Below, piece by piece: positions 1-7,858 of a stretch of 22,534 nucleotides of DNA. A program made the position numbers and the translations under genes. The notes beneath the pieces were generated by a model. The model was not told the DNA's origin, ran no database searches, and saw only the letters and a program-made list of their open reading frames with translations. The DNA lies in the NCBI GenBank assembly GCA_030041195.1, contig JASHOI010000355.1:1-22534 (forward strand), read 5' to 3'. Every line of letters starts with the position of its first letter. Position 1 is the stretch's first letter. The DNA comes from Streptosporangiaceae bacterium (GTDB taxonomy: Bacteria > Actinomycetota > Actinomycetes > Streptosporangiales > Streptosporangiaceae).

Positions 1-840
1 GAGGCCGAGCTGGCGCTGGCCCGGTCGGCGGCCCGGCAGGTCGGCGACATCGCGCTGCGGTTCCGCACCCTGCTGCGCCGGCTGGGCGGCGGGCTCGACG
101 GCCCCGGCGGGTTCGCCGACGCCGACGCGTGGTACTGCATCCTCGAGGGCACCTCGGAGATCAGCGTGGCCGAGGCGCAGGCCCGCGCGATCGTCGACAT
201 CCTGGCCAGCTATGCCACGGCCGCCAGCCAGGACCGGGAGATCCTGCTCGCGGTCGACGAGTTCAGTGCCGTTTCCCGCCGGCTGCCGGTGTGGCAGCTT
301 TACGAGCGGGCACGCTCGCTCGGCCTCGCCGTTCAGGTTTCCGCCCAGTCGTGGGAGGGCCTGGCCGCCGAGGAGGACGAGCGGTACCGGATCGCCGCGA
401 CCGCCGACGGGGGCATCTGGCTGCTGCGCACCCCGCATCCCGAGCCGGTCGCCGCCCTGGCCGGAACCCGCAAGGTCACTGAGACCACGCGCCGGCTGAC
501 CGGCAGGGCGCCGGTCTGGAGCCACGAGGGAACGTCCAGGATGCGGCCGGACCCGGTCGTCGACCCGGCCCTGATCCGCGGGCTCGACGTCGGCCAGGCT
601 GGCTACATCTTCCGCGGCGGCGTCACGTTCGTCCAGGTAAAACGGCTGGTAACGGCGCCCGCCGCGGTCGGGCCGGCCAGTGCCGCCACCCGGCCCGTCC
701 CAGACGATCCGGCCACGACGCCGCGGGCCGCGGCGGGGCAGCGGCACGCGCCGTCGCCGCACCGGCCGCCGAACCCCAGCCCGCTGCCGGACGCAAGCCC
801 GCTGCTCGACGAGGCATTCGGCGCGGAGCCAGCCCCATGA
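1..840 (+). CDS. VirD4/TraG-like ATP-binding protein, C-terminal part
   Basis: The reading frame is open from the first base of the window, so the N-terminus with the expected Walker A motif lies outside. The visible 279 residues contain a Walker B-like strand (ILLAVDEFSAVSRR) followed by a sensor-like strand (LAVQVSAQSWEGLA). That order is typical of the TraG/TraD/VirD4 and FtsK-HerA DNA-pumping ATPases, in their TraM-recognition-like C-terminal half. The last 70 residues are a proline- and alanine-rich tail that is probably disordered. The stop overlaps the ATG of the J-domain gene by 4 bases (ATGA), so the two are translationally coupled. Family-level placement is inferred from motifs; a mobile or secretion role cannot be decided from this fragment. 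Confidence 0.7.
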   Translation, partial: EAELALARSAARQVGDIALRFRTLLRRLGGGLDGPGGFADADAWYCILEGTSEISVAEAQARAIVDILASYATAASQDREILLAVDEFSAVSRRLPVWQLYERARSLGLAVQVSAQSWEGLAAEEDERYRIAATADGGIWLLRTPHPEPVAALAGTRKVTETTRRLTGRAPVWSHEGTSRMRPDPVVDPALIRGLDVGQAGYIFRGGVTFVQVKRLVTAPAAVGPASAATRPVPDDPATTPRAAAGQRHAPSPHRPPNPSPLPDASPLLDEAFGAEPAP

Positions 841-1340
841 CCGGCCGGCCAGCCTCCGATCCGTTCCGCGCGCTCGGGCTCGAGCCCCGGGCCGACCTGA
901 CCGACGACGAGGTGCACGCCGCCTGGCGCCGAACCGCCAGCGCCACCCACCCCGACCGCGAGGACGGCGGCGACCCGCAGCGGTTCGCCGAGGCCGCCGC
1001 CGCTTACACGGCGCTGCGCACCCGGTTCGGGCGCGGCGAGGTTCTGGCCGACGCGAGGGCTGGCCGGGCGCTGACCAGGACGAGCGGCGGGCGTCGCGTA
1101 ATGGCCCGTCTTTACCGGTCCCGGGCGTGGCAGGGCCGGCCGGTGCGGCTCGCGCTGCGGGTCCTGATCGCGGCCCTGGCCGGTACCGCGGCCGTGCTCA
1201 TCGCCGGCCCGCATCCTGCGGCTCCCGCCCTGGTCACCGGCGTCGCCACCTGGCTCGTGCTGACCGCCCGCCGCGACCTCGCCCCGCCGCGAAACCCCGC
1301 GCTCCCGCGAAGGACCGATCGCAGCGGGCGGGATCAGTAG
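837..1340 (+). CDS. J-domain (DnaJ-like) protein with C-terminal membrane segments
   Basis: 167 residues. The N-terminal 60 or so residues form a J domain: DPFRALGLEP, a helix with AAWRRTASATHPD, then the diagnostic HPD tripeptide (THPDRED) and a following helix (FAEAAAAYTALR). HPD is what stimulates an Hsp70 ATPase. The C-terminal half has two hydrophobic segments (around ALRVLIAALAGTAAVLIA and ALVTGVATWLVL), so the protein is probably membrane attached. There are no G/F or zinc-finger regions, so this is a class III J protein and not DnaJ itself. It overlaps the upstream ATPase gene by 4 bases and its last 7 bases overlap the end of the convergent penicillin-binding protein gene. One copy of a 22-bp repeat lies inside the gene at 1089-1110. 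Confidence 0.8.
   Translation: MTGRPASDPFRALGLEPRADLTDDEVHAAWRRTASATHPDREDGGDPQRFAEAAAAYTALRTRFGRGEVLADARAGRALTRTSGGRRVMARLYRSRAWQGRPVRLALRVLIAALAGTAAVLIAGPHPAAPALVTGVATWLVLTARRDLAPPRNPALPRRTDRSGRDQ
1089..1110. repeat. 22-bp repeat, copy A (second copy 10681-10702)
   Basis: The 22 bases beginning GGGCGTCGCGTAATGG and ending CCCGTC are identical at 1089-1110 and 10681-10702. The match extends to 30 of 32 bases over 1083-1114 and 10675-10706. Here the copy lies in the J-domain coding sequence (reading GRRVMARL); the other lies between the htrA-like and whiB7 genes. No further copy was found in the window. Confidence 0.8.
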
Positions 1341-3094
1341 CTGTCGAGAAAGGCCTTGACCTCGGGGCCGGCGAATTGCGCTCCGTAACCGGCGTTGACT
1401 ACCAGGCAGGCGACTGCGACGTCCCTGGACGGCTCGAAGGCGATAAGCCAGCTGTTGGGCTGCCCTTGGCCGTTGATGTCGGCGGTGCCGGTTTTGGCGT
1501 AGACATCCGGGCCGAACCCGATCGGTGCGGCGGTGCCGCTGGTGACCACGGCCCGCATCATCTCCTTCAGCCAGGCGTCGGTCGTTGCCGGAAGCGGCTT
1601 CGCGGTGACCAGCGGGCCGCCCGCTGCCAGGTAAGGCTGCCGGAACCTCCCGCTGGCGATGGTGGCGGCAATCGACGCCATGGCCAGAGGCGAAGCGGTC
1701 AGCGAACCTTCGCCGAAGGCTTCCTGGGCCAGTTCGGAGCCGGATGCCGACGCCGGGGCGTTGAAGTAGCTCGCGGAAACATTGCCGATGCCGATGTCCC
1801 ATTGCTGGTCCAGGCCGTAATACTCCCTCGCGGTCTCGGCCAGGCGGCCGTCGGTCAGATGCTCCCACTGCGTGCTGAAAGCGTTGTTGCAGGACTGGGC
1901 AAAGTCGGTGATGAACGGTGTCGATGCCGGCTCGGATTCGCCCTGGTTGTTGTGGTAGGTGATCCCCTGGATCGTGAAAGCCTTCGGGCATGCGACTTGG
2001 CTGGCCGGATTGAGCACCCCCTCGGTGAACAGCGCGGTCGCGGTGACGGTCTTCATCGTCGAGCCCGGCGCCACTGCCGCGGTGAGCGCGAAGTCGTTGA
2101 AGCCGTCGTTATTGGCGATGGCCAGGATCTTGCCGGTCGATGGCTGGATGACGACCATCGAGCTGTTGTCGTGCTGGGTGACGGCCGACCGGGCAGCCTG
2201 CTCCGCTGCCGGGGTGATCGTGGTGGGGAGTCCCGAGACGTTCCTCGGCGCGACCACGACCGCCTGGGTGCCGGCGAGCGGCTTGCCCGTGCTGCGCTGA
2301 ATCTCGACGTTCAGGCCCGGCGATCCGTAGCCAGGGGGCACGCCCGTCTCCAGGCCCGCGGCGACGTTGTTCAGGCCCGCGTCACCGTAACTGGTCAGAT
2401 CGTTGCCGCTGGCGTCGGTGACCGAGGTGGCGCGCGGGGCGACCGGGACGGTTTCCAGGTGCGTGGACGCGGTCAGGTTGGGAGCCAGGTCCGCTGGCGC
2501 CCAGGCGACGTACCAGTACTGGGAATGCTTCGCCTGGTAGGCGACCAGCGATGCATGGTAGTGCCAGGTTCCGCTGACCATCGCGGCGCCGTCCGGCGCG
2601 GCCACGCTGGCGCTGGCCGCGTAGATCACCTTCTCCCGAGGGGCCGCCGAACTGGACGAGATCGCTGTCGCCGACCCGGCCACAGCGGTGAGTTTGCTGA
2701 GGTGGAGGTCTGTCCGGAAAGCCGTGAGGGCAGCCCGGGCGGCAGCCGGATGATTGGTGTAGTTTGCCGCCTGCCGAAGGTCACGCGCGTCCCAGGCGCG
2801 CAGGAAGGCGCGGGCTGTCTGCTGCGCGTCCTGGCCGGCCGACGAGCCCGTCGGCAGATAACCAGTAGCCTGCCTGGGTCTGCCTCCCGGCAGCACCAGC
2901 ACGGCACTGATGCCTGCCGCCGCTGCCACCGCCACAGCGATCAGCACGTAGGGAAGCTTTCGCCGCTTCCTGCCCCGCGTCCCGCGCCCGCCGTGCGGTG
3001 GCCGCGGCTCGGCGACCGGGGGAAGTTGGGCGGGCGAGGGCTCCGGCCGATACAACGAGTCCCACCAGGAGCCGTCTTCCGAGGTGCCGCTCAC
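1334..3094 (-). CDS. Class B penicillin-binding protein (peptidoglycan transpeptidase) with NTF2-like N-terminal domain
   Basis: 586 residues from a GTG start at 3094. Order: a cytosolic Arg/Pro-rich tail, one membrane anchor (about 48-70), an NTF2-like/MecA_N domain (about 88-200), a dimerisation-like region, and a transpeptidase domain with all three catalytic motifs, S345-T-M-K348, S401-C-N403 and K534-T-G536. Class B PBPs cross-link peptidoglycan stem peptides outside the membrane; the MecA_N layout resembles actinobacterial PbpA/PBP2a-like proteins rather than FtsI, and no PASTA domains are present. GTG was chosen because TACGGT lies 7 nt upstream with no Shine-Dalgarno, as expected for a leaderless gene. 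The 3' end overlaps the convergent J-domain gene by 7 bases, leaving no room for a terminator between them. Whether it confers beta-lactam tolerance is not visible. Confidence 0.9.
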   Translation of the reverse strand: MSGTSEDGSWWDSLYRPEPSPAQLPPVAEPRPPHGGRGTRGRKRRKLPYVLIAVAVAAAAGISAVLVLPGGRPRQATGYLPTGSSAGQDAQQTARAFLRAWDARDLRQAANYTNHPAAARAALTAFRTDLHLSKLTAVAGSATAISSSSAAPREKVIYAASASVAAPDGAAMVSGTWHYHASLVAYQAKHSQYWYVAWAPADLAPNLTASTHLETVPVAPRATSVTDASGNDLTSYGDAGLNNVAAGLETGVPPGYGSPGLNVEIQRSTGKPLAGTQAVVVAPRNVSGLPTTITPAAEQAARSAVTQHDNSSMVVIQPSTGKILAIANNDGFNDFALTAAVAPGSTMKTVTATALFTEGVLNPASQVACPKAFTIQGITYHNNQGESEPASTPFITDFAQSCNNAFSTQWEHLTDGRLAETAREYYGLDQQWDIGIGNVSASYFNAPASASGSELAQEAFGEGSLTASPLAMASIAATIASGRFRQPYLAAGGPLVTAKPLPATTDAWLKEMMRAVVTSGTAAPIGFGPDVYAKTGTADINGQGQPNSWLIAFEPSRDVAVACLVVNAGYGAQFAGPEVKAFLDSY

Positions 3095-3101
3095 CCCAGC
3101 G

Positions 3102-3131
3102 ACCGTACCGACTGCCCCGATTGCTCACCAA
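3102..3131 (-). promoter_or_regulatory. Leaderless promoter of the penicillin-binding protein gene
   Basis: On the minus strand TTGGTG (3131-3126) and TACGGT (3107-3102) are separated by 18 bases, a good primary-sigma promoter for a GC-rich actinobacterium. Only 7 bases (CGCTGGG) separate the -10 box from the GTG start, so transcription should begin at or next to the start codon. No ribosome binding site is present, which agrees with leaderless translation. Confidence 0.65.
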
Positions 3132-3198
3132 ATAATCCTGAAAACTGCCGGCGCGCAGACGCCCGGACCAGAGCTGGGCAGGCCGCCTCTCGCGGCTG

Positions 3199-5145
3199 TC
3201 AGACCGGGTTGCCGGCAACCGGTTCGGGGTCGAGATCGGTGGTGATCGCCGCCTTGGCGGCGAGGCGCTGGTCTTCCCGGATCAGGTGCATGAGTGCGTT
3301 GATGAGCGCGAGGTGGGAGAACGCCTGGGGGAAGTTGCCGAGCTGCCGCCCGGTATGCGGGTCGATTTCCTCCGCGTACAGCAGCAGCGGGCTGGCGAAG
3401 GAGAGCAGCTTCTCGCACAGCGCCCGCGCCCGGCCGATCTCGCCGATCTCGGTCAGCGCGGAGACCAGCCAGAAGGAGCAGATCGTGAACGTTCCTTCCT
3501 CTCCGCTGAAGCCGTCGTCGGTCTCCTCGACCCGGTAGCGCAGCACCAGCTCGTCCTCGGTCAGCTCGTCCGCGATGGCCAGCACGGTGGCCCGAACCCG
3601 CTCGTCGCTCGGCGGCAGGAACCCGAGCAGCGGTATCAGCAGCGCCGACGCGTCCAGCGCCGTGGTCTCGTAGTGCTGGCAGAACACACCTCGCTTGTCC
3701 AGCCCGTGCGCGAGGACGTCGGCGTGGATCTCGTCAGCGGCGCTGCGCCACTGCGCCGCCAGCCCGGTCTCGCCGCGTAGCCCGGCCAGCTTCGCGCCGC
3801 GATCGGCGGCGACCCAGCACAGCACCTTCGACGCGGTGAAGTGCTGGGCTGGGCCGCGGACCTCCCACAGTCCCTGGTCCGGGTCGCGCCAGTGCTGGAG
3901 CGCGGACTCGACCTGGCGCTTGACCATGGGCCAGCGGCGCTCGTCGAGCCTGTCCCTGGTCCGGGTGTGCAGCCAGACCGAGTCGAGGAGCACTCCCCAG
4001 ACGTCGTGCTGGCGCTGGTCCCAGGCGCCGTTGCCGATCCTTACCGGCCGGGCTCCGTCGTAGCCGGAGAGGTGATCGAGCACCTGTTCGGTGAGCTCGC
4101 GCTCCCCTCCGATCCCGTACATGATCTGCAGCTCGGGCTGCTGGTCGGCGAGGTCGGCGAGGAAGTAGAAGAAGTCGTTGGCCTCCCGGTCCAGGCCGAG
4201 GGTGTACAGGCCCCAGAGCATGAAGGTCGAGTCACGCAGCCAGGTGTAGCGGTAGTCGTAGTTGCGCTCGCCGCCCGGGGTTTCCGGCAGCGAGGACGTC
4301 GCCGCCGCCAGCAGGGCGCCGGTCGGCGCGTAGATCAGGCCCTTCAGCGTGAGAGCGGACCGCTGCAGCTGCTTGCGCCAGGGGTGATCAGGGAAGGTGC
4401 CGCGGCCGAGCCACTCATGCCAGAAACCGGCCGTCTGGGCCAGCCGGTCATGAGCGTCGGCGAAGGTCTCCGGCGGGTTCGCGTTGCCCCAGGACAGCGC
4501 GCAGAACACCTGATCCCCGGCGGTCAGCCGGCGCCGGGCAAGCGCCCGTGGGCCCTCGAACCCGAGGTTGAGGTCGGTCGTCAGACGGAACTGGGCGTCG
4601 CCATCCAGCAGCGCCTCTGCCTGCGTGTAGGCCGGCCCGGCGTGCCGCCAGCTGCCGCGCCGCCGGCCGTAGTCGAAAGCGGGCTCGCACTCGAGCACGA
4701 AGTCGATCGATCCCTGCAGGCAGCGGACGGTTCGCAGCAGCACCCGCTCGCCGCTGTGGTCCGACGGCACCCGCCGATGGGTTTGGGAGCGGCTCGACTG
4801 GTGCCGCCACGGTCCCACCAGCAGCGCGTCGCGGACCACGGCCCAGCCGGTCGGGGTGCCCCAGGTGGTTTCCAGCACCAGCGTTCCCGGCAGGTAGCGC
4901 CGACCCGACGGCACCCTCACGTCCGCCGGCCCGAGGCGGAACCAGCCTGCCTCCCGGTCCAGCATCGCGGCGAAAATGCTCGGCCCGTCCATTCGCGGCA
5001 GGCACATCCACTCGACGTTGCCGCTGGAGGCGACCAGTGCCGACACCTCGCAGTCGGACAGGAAGGCGTAGTCCGCGATCGGCGGGAACGGGCTGCTGCC
5101 CTGCGTGGGATGGGATGCGCCAGATGTAACCTCAGGCACCGTCAT
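3199..5145 (-). CDS. Glycoside hydrolase family 15 (glucoamylase/trehalase-like)
   Basis: 648 residues from ATG 5145, preceded by CAGGGGG as ribosome binding site; an upstream in-frame start at 5265 has no such site and would add a non-conserved extension. The N-terminal beta-sandwich starts with IADYAFLSDCEVSALVASSG, which is typical of bacterial GH15 proteins. The (alpha/alpha)6 domain has YRYTWLRDSTF near residue 300, QIMYGIGGER, the GLWEVRG segment near 425 that carries the expected acid glutamate, and LYAEEID near 590 that carries the base glutamate. GH15 members hydrolyse alpha-glucosidic bonds with inversion; mycobacterial relatives of this layout are trehalases. No signal peptide is visible, so a cytosolic role releasing glucose from trehalose or short glucans is likely. 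The glucose-handling genes next to it fit. Exact substrate is not decidable from sequence. Confidence 0.9.
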   Translation of the reverse strand: MTVPEVTSGASHPTQGSSPFPPIADYAFLSDCEVSALVASSGNVEWMCLPRMDGPSIFAAMLDREAGWFRLGPADVRVPSGRRYLPGTLVLETTWGTPTGWAVVRDALLVGPWRHQSSRSQTHRRVPSDHSGERVLLRTVRCLQGSIDFVLECEPAFDYGRRRGSWRHAGPAYTQAEALLDGDAQFRLTTDLNLGFEGPRALARRRLTAGDQVFCALSWGNANPPETFADAHDRLAQTAGFWHEWLGRGTFPDHPWRKQLQRSALTLKGLIYAPTGALLAAATSSLPETPGGERNYDYRYTWLRDSTFMLWGLYTLGLDREANDFFYFLADLADQQPELQIMYGIGGERELTEQVLDHLSGYDGARPVRIGNGAWDQRQHDVWGVLLDSVWLHTRTRDRLDERRWPMVKRQVESALQHWRDPDQGLWEVRGPAQHFTASKVLCWVAADRGAKLAGLRGETGLAAQWRSAADEIHADVLAHGLDKRGVFCQHYETTALDASALLIPLLGFLPPSDERVRATVLAIADELTEDELVLRYRVEETDDGFSGEEGTFTICSFWLVSALTEIGEIGRARALCEKLLSFASPLLLYAEEIDPHTGRQLGNFPQAFSHLALINALMHLIREDQRLAAKAAITTDLDPEPVAGNPV

Positions 5146-5245
5146 AACCCCCTGCCAGCCGCACCGCGAGCCTCTCCCTGCCCCCGAACCGTCGCCCGGT
5201 GTCTGATCGGCGGCGCGAACATCAAGCGGACTGCGGTTAAGGTTC

Positions 5246-5261
5246 CCCCTGCTCGCAGGGG
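5246..5261. promoter_or_regulatory. Small stem-loop between the GH15 and alcohol dehydrogenase genes
   Basis: CCCCTG and CAGGGG form a 6-bp stem around CTCG. It lies in the divergent intergenic region about 100 bases from either start. It could be an operator or an RNA hairpin; nothing else supports a choice. Confidence 0.35.
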
Positions 5262-5275
5262 CCAACCCGGCGGTA

Positions 5276-5308
5276 GGTGATTACCTGACTACGTTTGGTG
5301 ATTACCTG
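5276..5308. promoter_or_regulatory. Paired operator-like direct repeats (GGTGATTACCTG x2)
   Basis: The 12-mer GGTGATTACCTG occurs at 5276-5287 and 5297-5308. The start-to-start spacing is 21 bases, two helical turns. Each copy is close to palindromic (GGT, four central bases, ACC). They sit between the divergent GH15 and alcohol dehydrogenase genes, 55-90 bases upstream of the dehydrogenase start, which suits a dimeric repressor or activator binding one DNA face. No regulator gene is adjacent. Confidence 0.6.
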
Positions 5309-5363
5309 GCAGACGGCCGGGTACCGCCACAGACAGGAGCACGCCACCAGGCGGGGGGCGATC

Positions 5364-6413
5364 ATGAAAGCATTCGTCATGAAGCGGATCGGGAGCGTCG
5401 GCTTCATGGATAAGCCGGTCCCGAAGCCGGGCCCGAACGACGCCATCGTGCGCACAACGAGGGCCCTGATCTGCACGTCGGACTCACACACGGTTGGCGG
5501 CGGGATCGGGCCGCGGGAGAACCTGACGCTCGGGCACGAGGCGGTCGGCGTCGTGCACGAGGTCGGCAGCGCCGTCGAGGCTTTCCAGCCCGGCGACCGG
5601 GTCGTGGTGGGGGCGATCACGCCCGACTGGGGAAGCCCCGCCGCGCAGGACGGGTCCTCCTCGCAGTCAGGGGCGCCGCTTGGCGGCTGGAAGTTCGCCA
5701 ATACCAAGGACGGTGTGTTCGCCGAGTACTTCCATGTCAACGAGGCGGACGCGAACATGGCCAGGATCCCCGATGAGGTTCCTGACGAGATGGCGGTCTA
5801 CTGCGCGGACATGATGTCGACCGGCTTCATGGGCGCCGAGAACGGCAGCATCCCCATTGGCGGCACCGTGGCCGTGCTCGCGCTGGGCCCCGTAGGGCTG
5901 ATGGCGACCGCGGGAGCCAAGCTGCGCGGGGCAGGGCTCATCATCGGGGTCGAATCCGTACCCAGGCGGCAGGAGCTGGCCCGCAACTACGGAGCTGACG
6001 AGATCGTCGACTTCACCACCGTCGACGTCAACGATCGGATCATGGATCTGACCGGCGGGGAGGGCGTGGACACGGCCATCGAGGCACTGGGCGGCGACGT
6101 AACGTTTCAGACCGCGATCAAGGTGACCAAGCCGGGCGGCACGGTGTCCAACACCGGCTACTTCGGCGAGGGCGATTTCGTGCGCATCCCCCGAGTGGAC
6201 TGGGGGGTGGGCATGGCCGACAAGACGATCGCGACCGGGCTGTGCCCTGGCGGCCGCCTGCGGATGGAACGGCTGCTCCGGGTGCTGGAGTCTGGGCGCG
6301 TCGACCCGACGCCGATGACCACGCACACGTTCTCGTTCGACGACATGGAACACGCCTTCGAGGTCTCTGACCAGAAACTCGACGATGTCATCAAGCCCTT
6401 GATCACCTTCTAG
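5364..6413 (+). CDS. Zinc-dependent secondary alcohol dehydrogenase (TbADH-like medium-chain family)
   Basis: 349 residues from ATG 5364, preceded by a G-rich ribosome binding site (GGCGGGGGGCG). The sequence aligns along its length with the tetrameric secondary alcohol dehydrogenases of Thermoanaerobacter and Clostridium (MKAFVMKRIGSVGF, GDRVVVGAITPDW, GGWKFANTKDGVF, GLCPGGRLRMERL). The catalytic zinc ligands are C37, H58, E59 and D149. The structural zinc lobe is absent, as in that subgroup. The nucleotide-binding turn is ALGPVG instead of GIGPVG. At the end of the second Rossmann strand the NADP-binding G-S-R is replaced by E197-S-V, suggesting NAD rather than NADP. It is 27 bases upstream of the G6PD-like gene and surely co-transcribed with it. 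The physiological alcohol or ketone is unknown. Confidence 0.9.
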   Translation: MKAFVMKRIGSVGFMDKPVPKPGPNDAIVRTTRALICTSDSHTVGGGIGPRENLTLGHEAVGVVHEVGSAVEAFQPGDRVVVGAITPDWGSPAAQDGSSSQSGAPLGGWKFANTKDGVFAEYFHVNEADANMARIPDEVPDEMAVYCADMMSTGFMGAENGSIPIGGTVAVLALGPVGLMATAGAKLRGAGLIIGVESVPRRQELARNYGADEIVDFTTVDVNDRIMDLTGGEGVDTAIEALGGDVTFQTAIKVTKPGGTVSNTGYFGEGDFVRIPRVDWGVGMADKTIATGLCPGGRLRMERLLRVLESGRVDPTPMTTHTFSFDDMEHAFEVSDQKLDDVIKPLITF

Positions 6414-6440
6414 CCGGGACCCCGGCCGGGAAAGGCAGCC

Positions 6441-7793
6441 ATGATCCAGCGGCTTGTCATCTTCGGGGCCACGGGTGATCTGACCGCGCGCTATCTGCTG
6501 CCCGGGCTCGCCGCGCTGCGGGCGACCGGCCAACTCGGCGACGAATTCGAGCTGATCGCGAGCGCCCGCGAAGACTGGGACGACCAGCAGTTCCGGGACT
6601 GGGCGGCCGGCGGGCTCGAACGCCACGCCGAGGCCGTGCCGCCCGCCGACCGTTCTGCTGTCGTCGCGGCGTCCCGCTACCAGCGGGCCGACATCGGCGA
6701 CCCGGGCAGCATCGCAGCGCTCATCGGGGCGGGCGAGCCGATTGCTGCCTATCTGGCGCTGCCGCCGGCCGTGTTCCCGGCGGCGGTTTCCGGCCTGCAC
6801 GAGGCGGGGCTGCCAGCGGGCAGCCGGATCGTCCTTGAAAAGCCGTTCGGCGAAGACCTGGACAGCGCGATCGCCCTGAACAAGCTGCTCGCCGACGTCA
6901 TGCCGGAGCAGGCCGTCTTCCGGGTCGACCACTTCCTGGCCATGACCACCGTGCAGAACTTGCTCGGCACCCGGCTGGCGAACCGGCTGCTGGAGCCGCT
7001 CTGGAACAGCTCTCACATTGCCGAGGTGGAGATCGTCTGGGACGAGTCGCTGGCGCTGGAAGGCCGCGCGGCCTACTACGACGGCGTCGGGGCGCTCAAG
7101 GACATGCTGCAGAACCATCTGCTGCAGCTGCTGTGCCTGGTCGCCATGGAGCCGCCCCTGAGCCTCGGCGAACGTGACCTGCGCGACCGCAAGGTCGACG
7201 TGCTGCGCTCGGTCCGGCCGCTGGCCGGTGACGAAATCCTGCGGCAGAGCCGGCGGGCCAGGTACGTCGCCGGCCGCATCGGCGGCCACGACGTCCCCGC
7301 TTACGTGAACGAGGACGGAGTGGACCCTGCGCACCGCACGGAGACGTTTGCCGAGGTGGAGTTCAGGCTGGACAACTGGCGCTGGCCGGACACCGTCTTC
7401 CGGCTGCGGACCGGCAAGGCGCTGGCGCGGGACCGCAAGCAAGTCGTGGTCCACTTCCGGCCGGTGCCGCACCTGCCGTTCGGTGGCGACGCTGGGCCGA
7501 ACGAGCTCAGCTTCGGCCTGGACCCCGAAGATCTGCGGCTGGAGCTGACCGGCATCGGCGCGCACGCGACGACGCTGGCGCCGCTGACCATGGCCACCCG
7601 GCTGGATCCCTCCGAGCTGCCCGCTTACGGCCGGCTGCTGCAGGCGGTGCTCACCGGGGACGCCGCGCTTTCGATCCGCGGGGACGAGGCCGAGGAGTCC
7701 TGGAAGGTTGTCACGCCGATCCTGTCCGCGTGGGAGAAGGACCTGGTCCCGCTGGAGGAATACCCGGCCGGGTCGGACGGCCCGGGGCGATGA
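6441..7793 (+). CDS. Divergent glucose-6-phosphate dehydrogenase (Zwf family paralogue)
   Basis: 450 residues from ATG 6441. The NADP-binding Rossmann start is GATGDLTARYLLP (9-21), then EKPFG (133-137), the substrate loop RVDHFLAM (161-168) and YYDGVGALKDMLQNH, whose H226 matches the catalytic histidine. D163 and H226 would form the known Asp-His dyad. Glucose-6-phosphate dehydrogenase oxidises G6P to 6-phosphogluconolactone for NADPH and pentose supply. Family members normally read RIDHYLGK in the substrate loop; here the glycine-lysine pair is Ala167-Met168, removing the lysine that contacts the sugar phosphate. It is also shorter than a typical Zwf (about 490-510). Substrate or activity may therefore differ from canonical Zwf. 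It shares an operon with the alcohol dehydrogenase. Confidence 0.85.
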   Translation: MIQRLVIFGATGDLTARYLLPGLAALRATGQLGDEFELIASAREDWDDQQFRDWAAGGLERHAEAVPPADRSAVVAASRYQRADIGDPGSIAALIGAGEPIAAYLALPPAVFPAAVSGLHEAGLPAGSRIVLEKPFGEDLDSAIALNKLLADVMPEQAVFRVDHFLAMTTVQNLLGTRLANRLLEPLWNSSHIAEVEIVWDESLALEGRAAYYDGVGALKDMLQNHLLQLLCLVAMEPPLSLGERDLRDRKVDVLRSVRPLAGDEILRQSRRARYVAGRIGGHDVPAYVNEDGVDPAHRTETFAEVEFRLDNWRWPDTVFRLRTGKALARDRKQVVVHFRPVPHLPFGGDAGPNELSFGLDPEDLRLELTGIGAHATTLAPLTMATRLDPSELPAYGRLLQAVLTGDAALSIRGDEAEESWKVVTPILSAWEKDLVPLEEYPAGSDGPGR

Positions 7794-7858
7794 CCACATC
7801 GGCGCGGCGAGTTCTGGAAGACCAGACTTTGATAAGAAGCTCACGCCCTTCCGGCTGA

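Noticed and set aside
1..840. Start of an integrative conjugative element based on the VirD4-like ATPase
   Set aside because: No integrase, relaxase, att repeats or other conjugation genes are visible; the fragment alone is not enough.
680..3538. A 952-codon open frame on the plus strand across the PBP and GH15 genes
   Set aside because: It is antisense to two genes with clear catalytic motifs and its product is Arg/Gly/Ala-rich without recognisable domains, a normal by-product of GC-rich codon use.
3841..5280. Long plus-strand frame opposite the GH15 gene
   Set aside because: Composition is that of a complementary-strand shadow and it has no ribosome binding site or motif.
5667..7844. 725-codon minus-strand frame opposite the dehydrogenase and G6PD genes
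   Set aside because: Entirely antisense to two well-supported genes.
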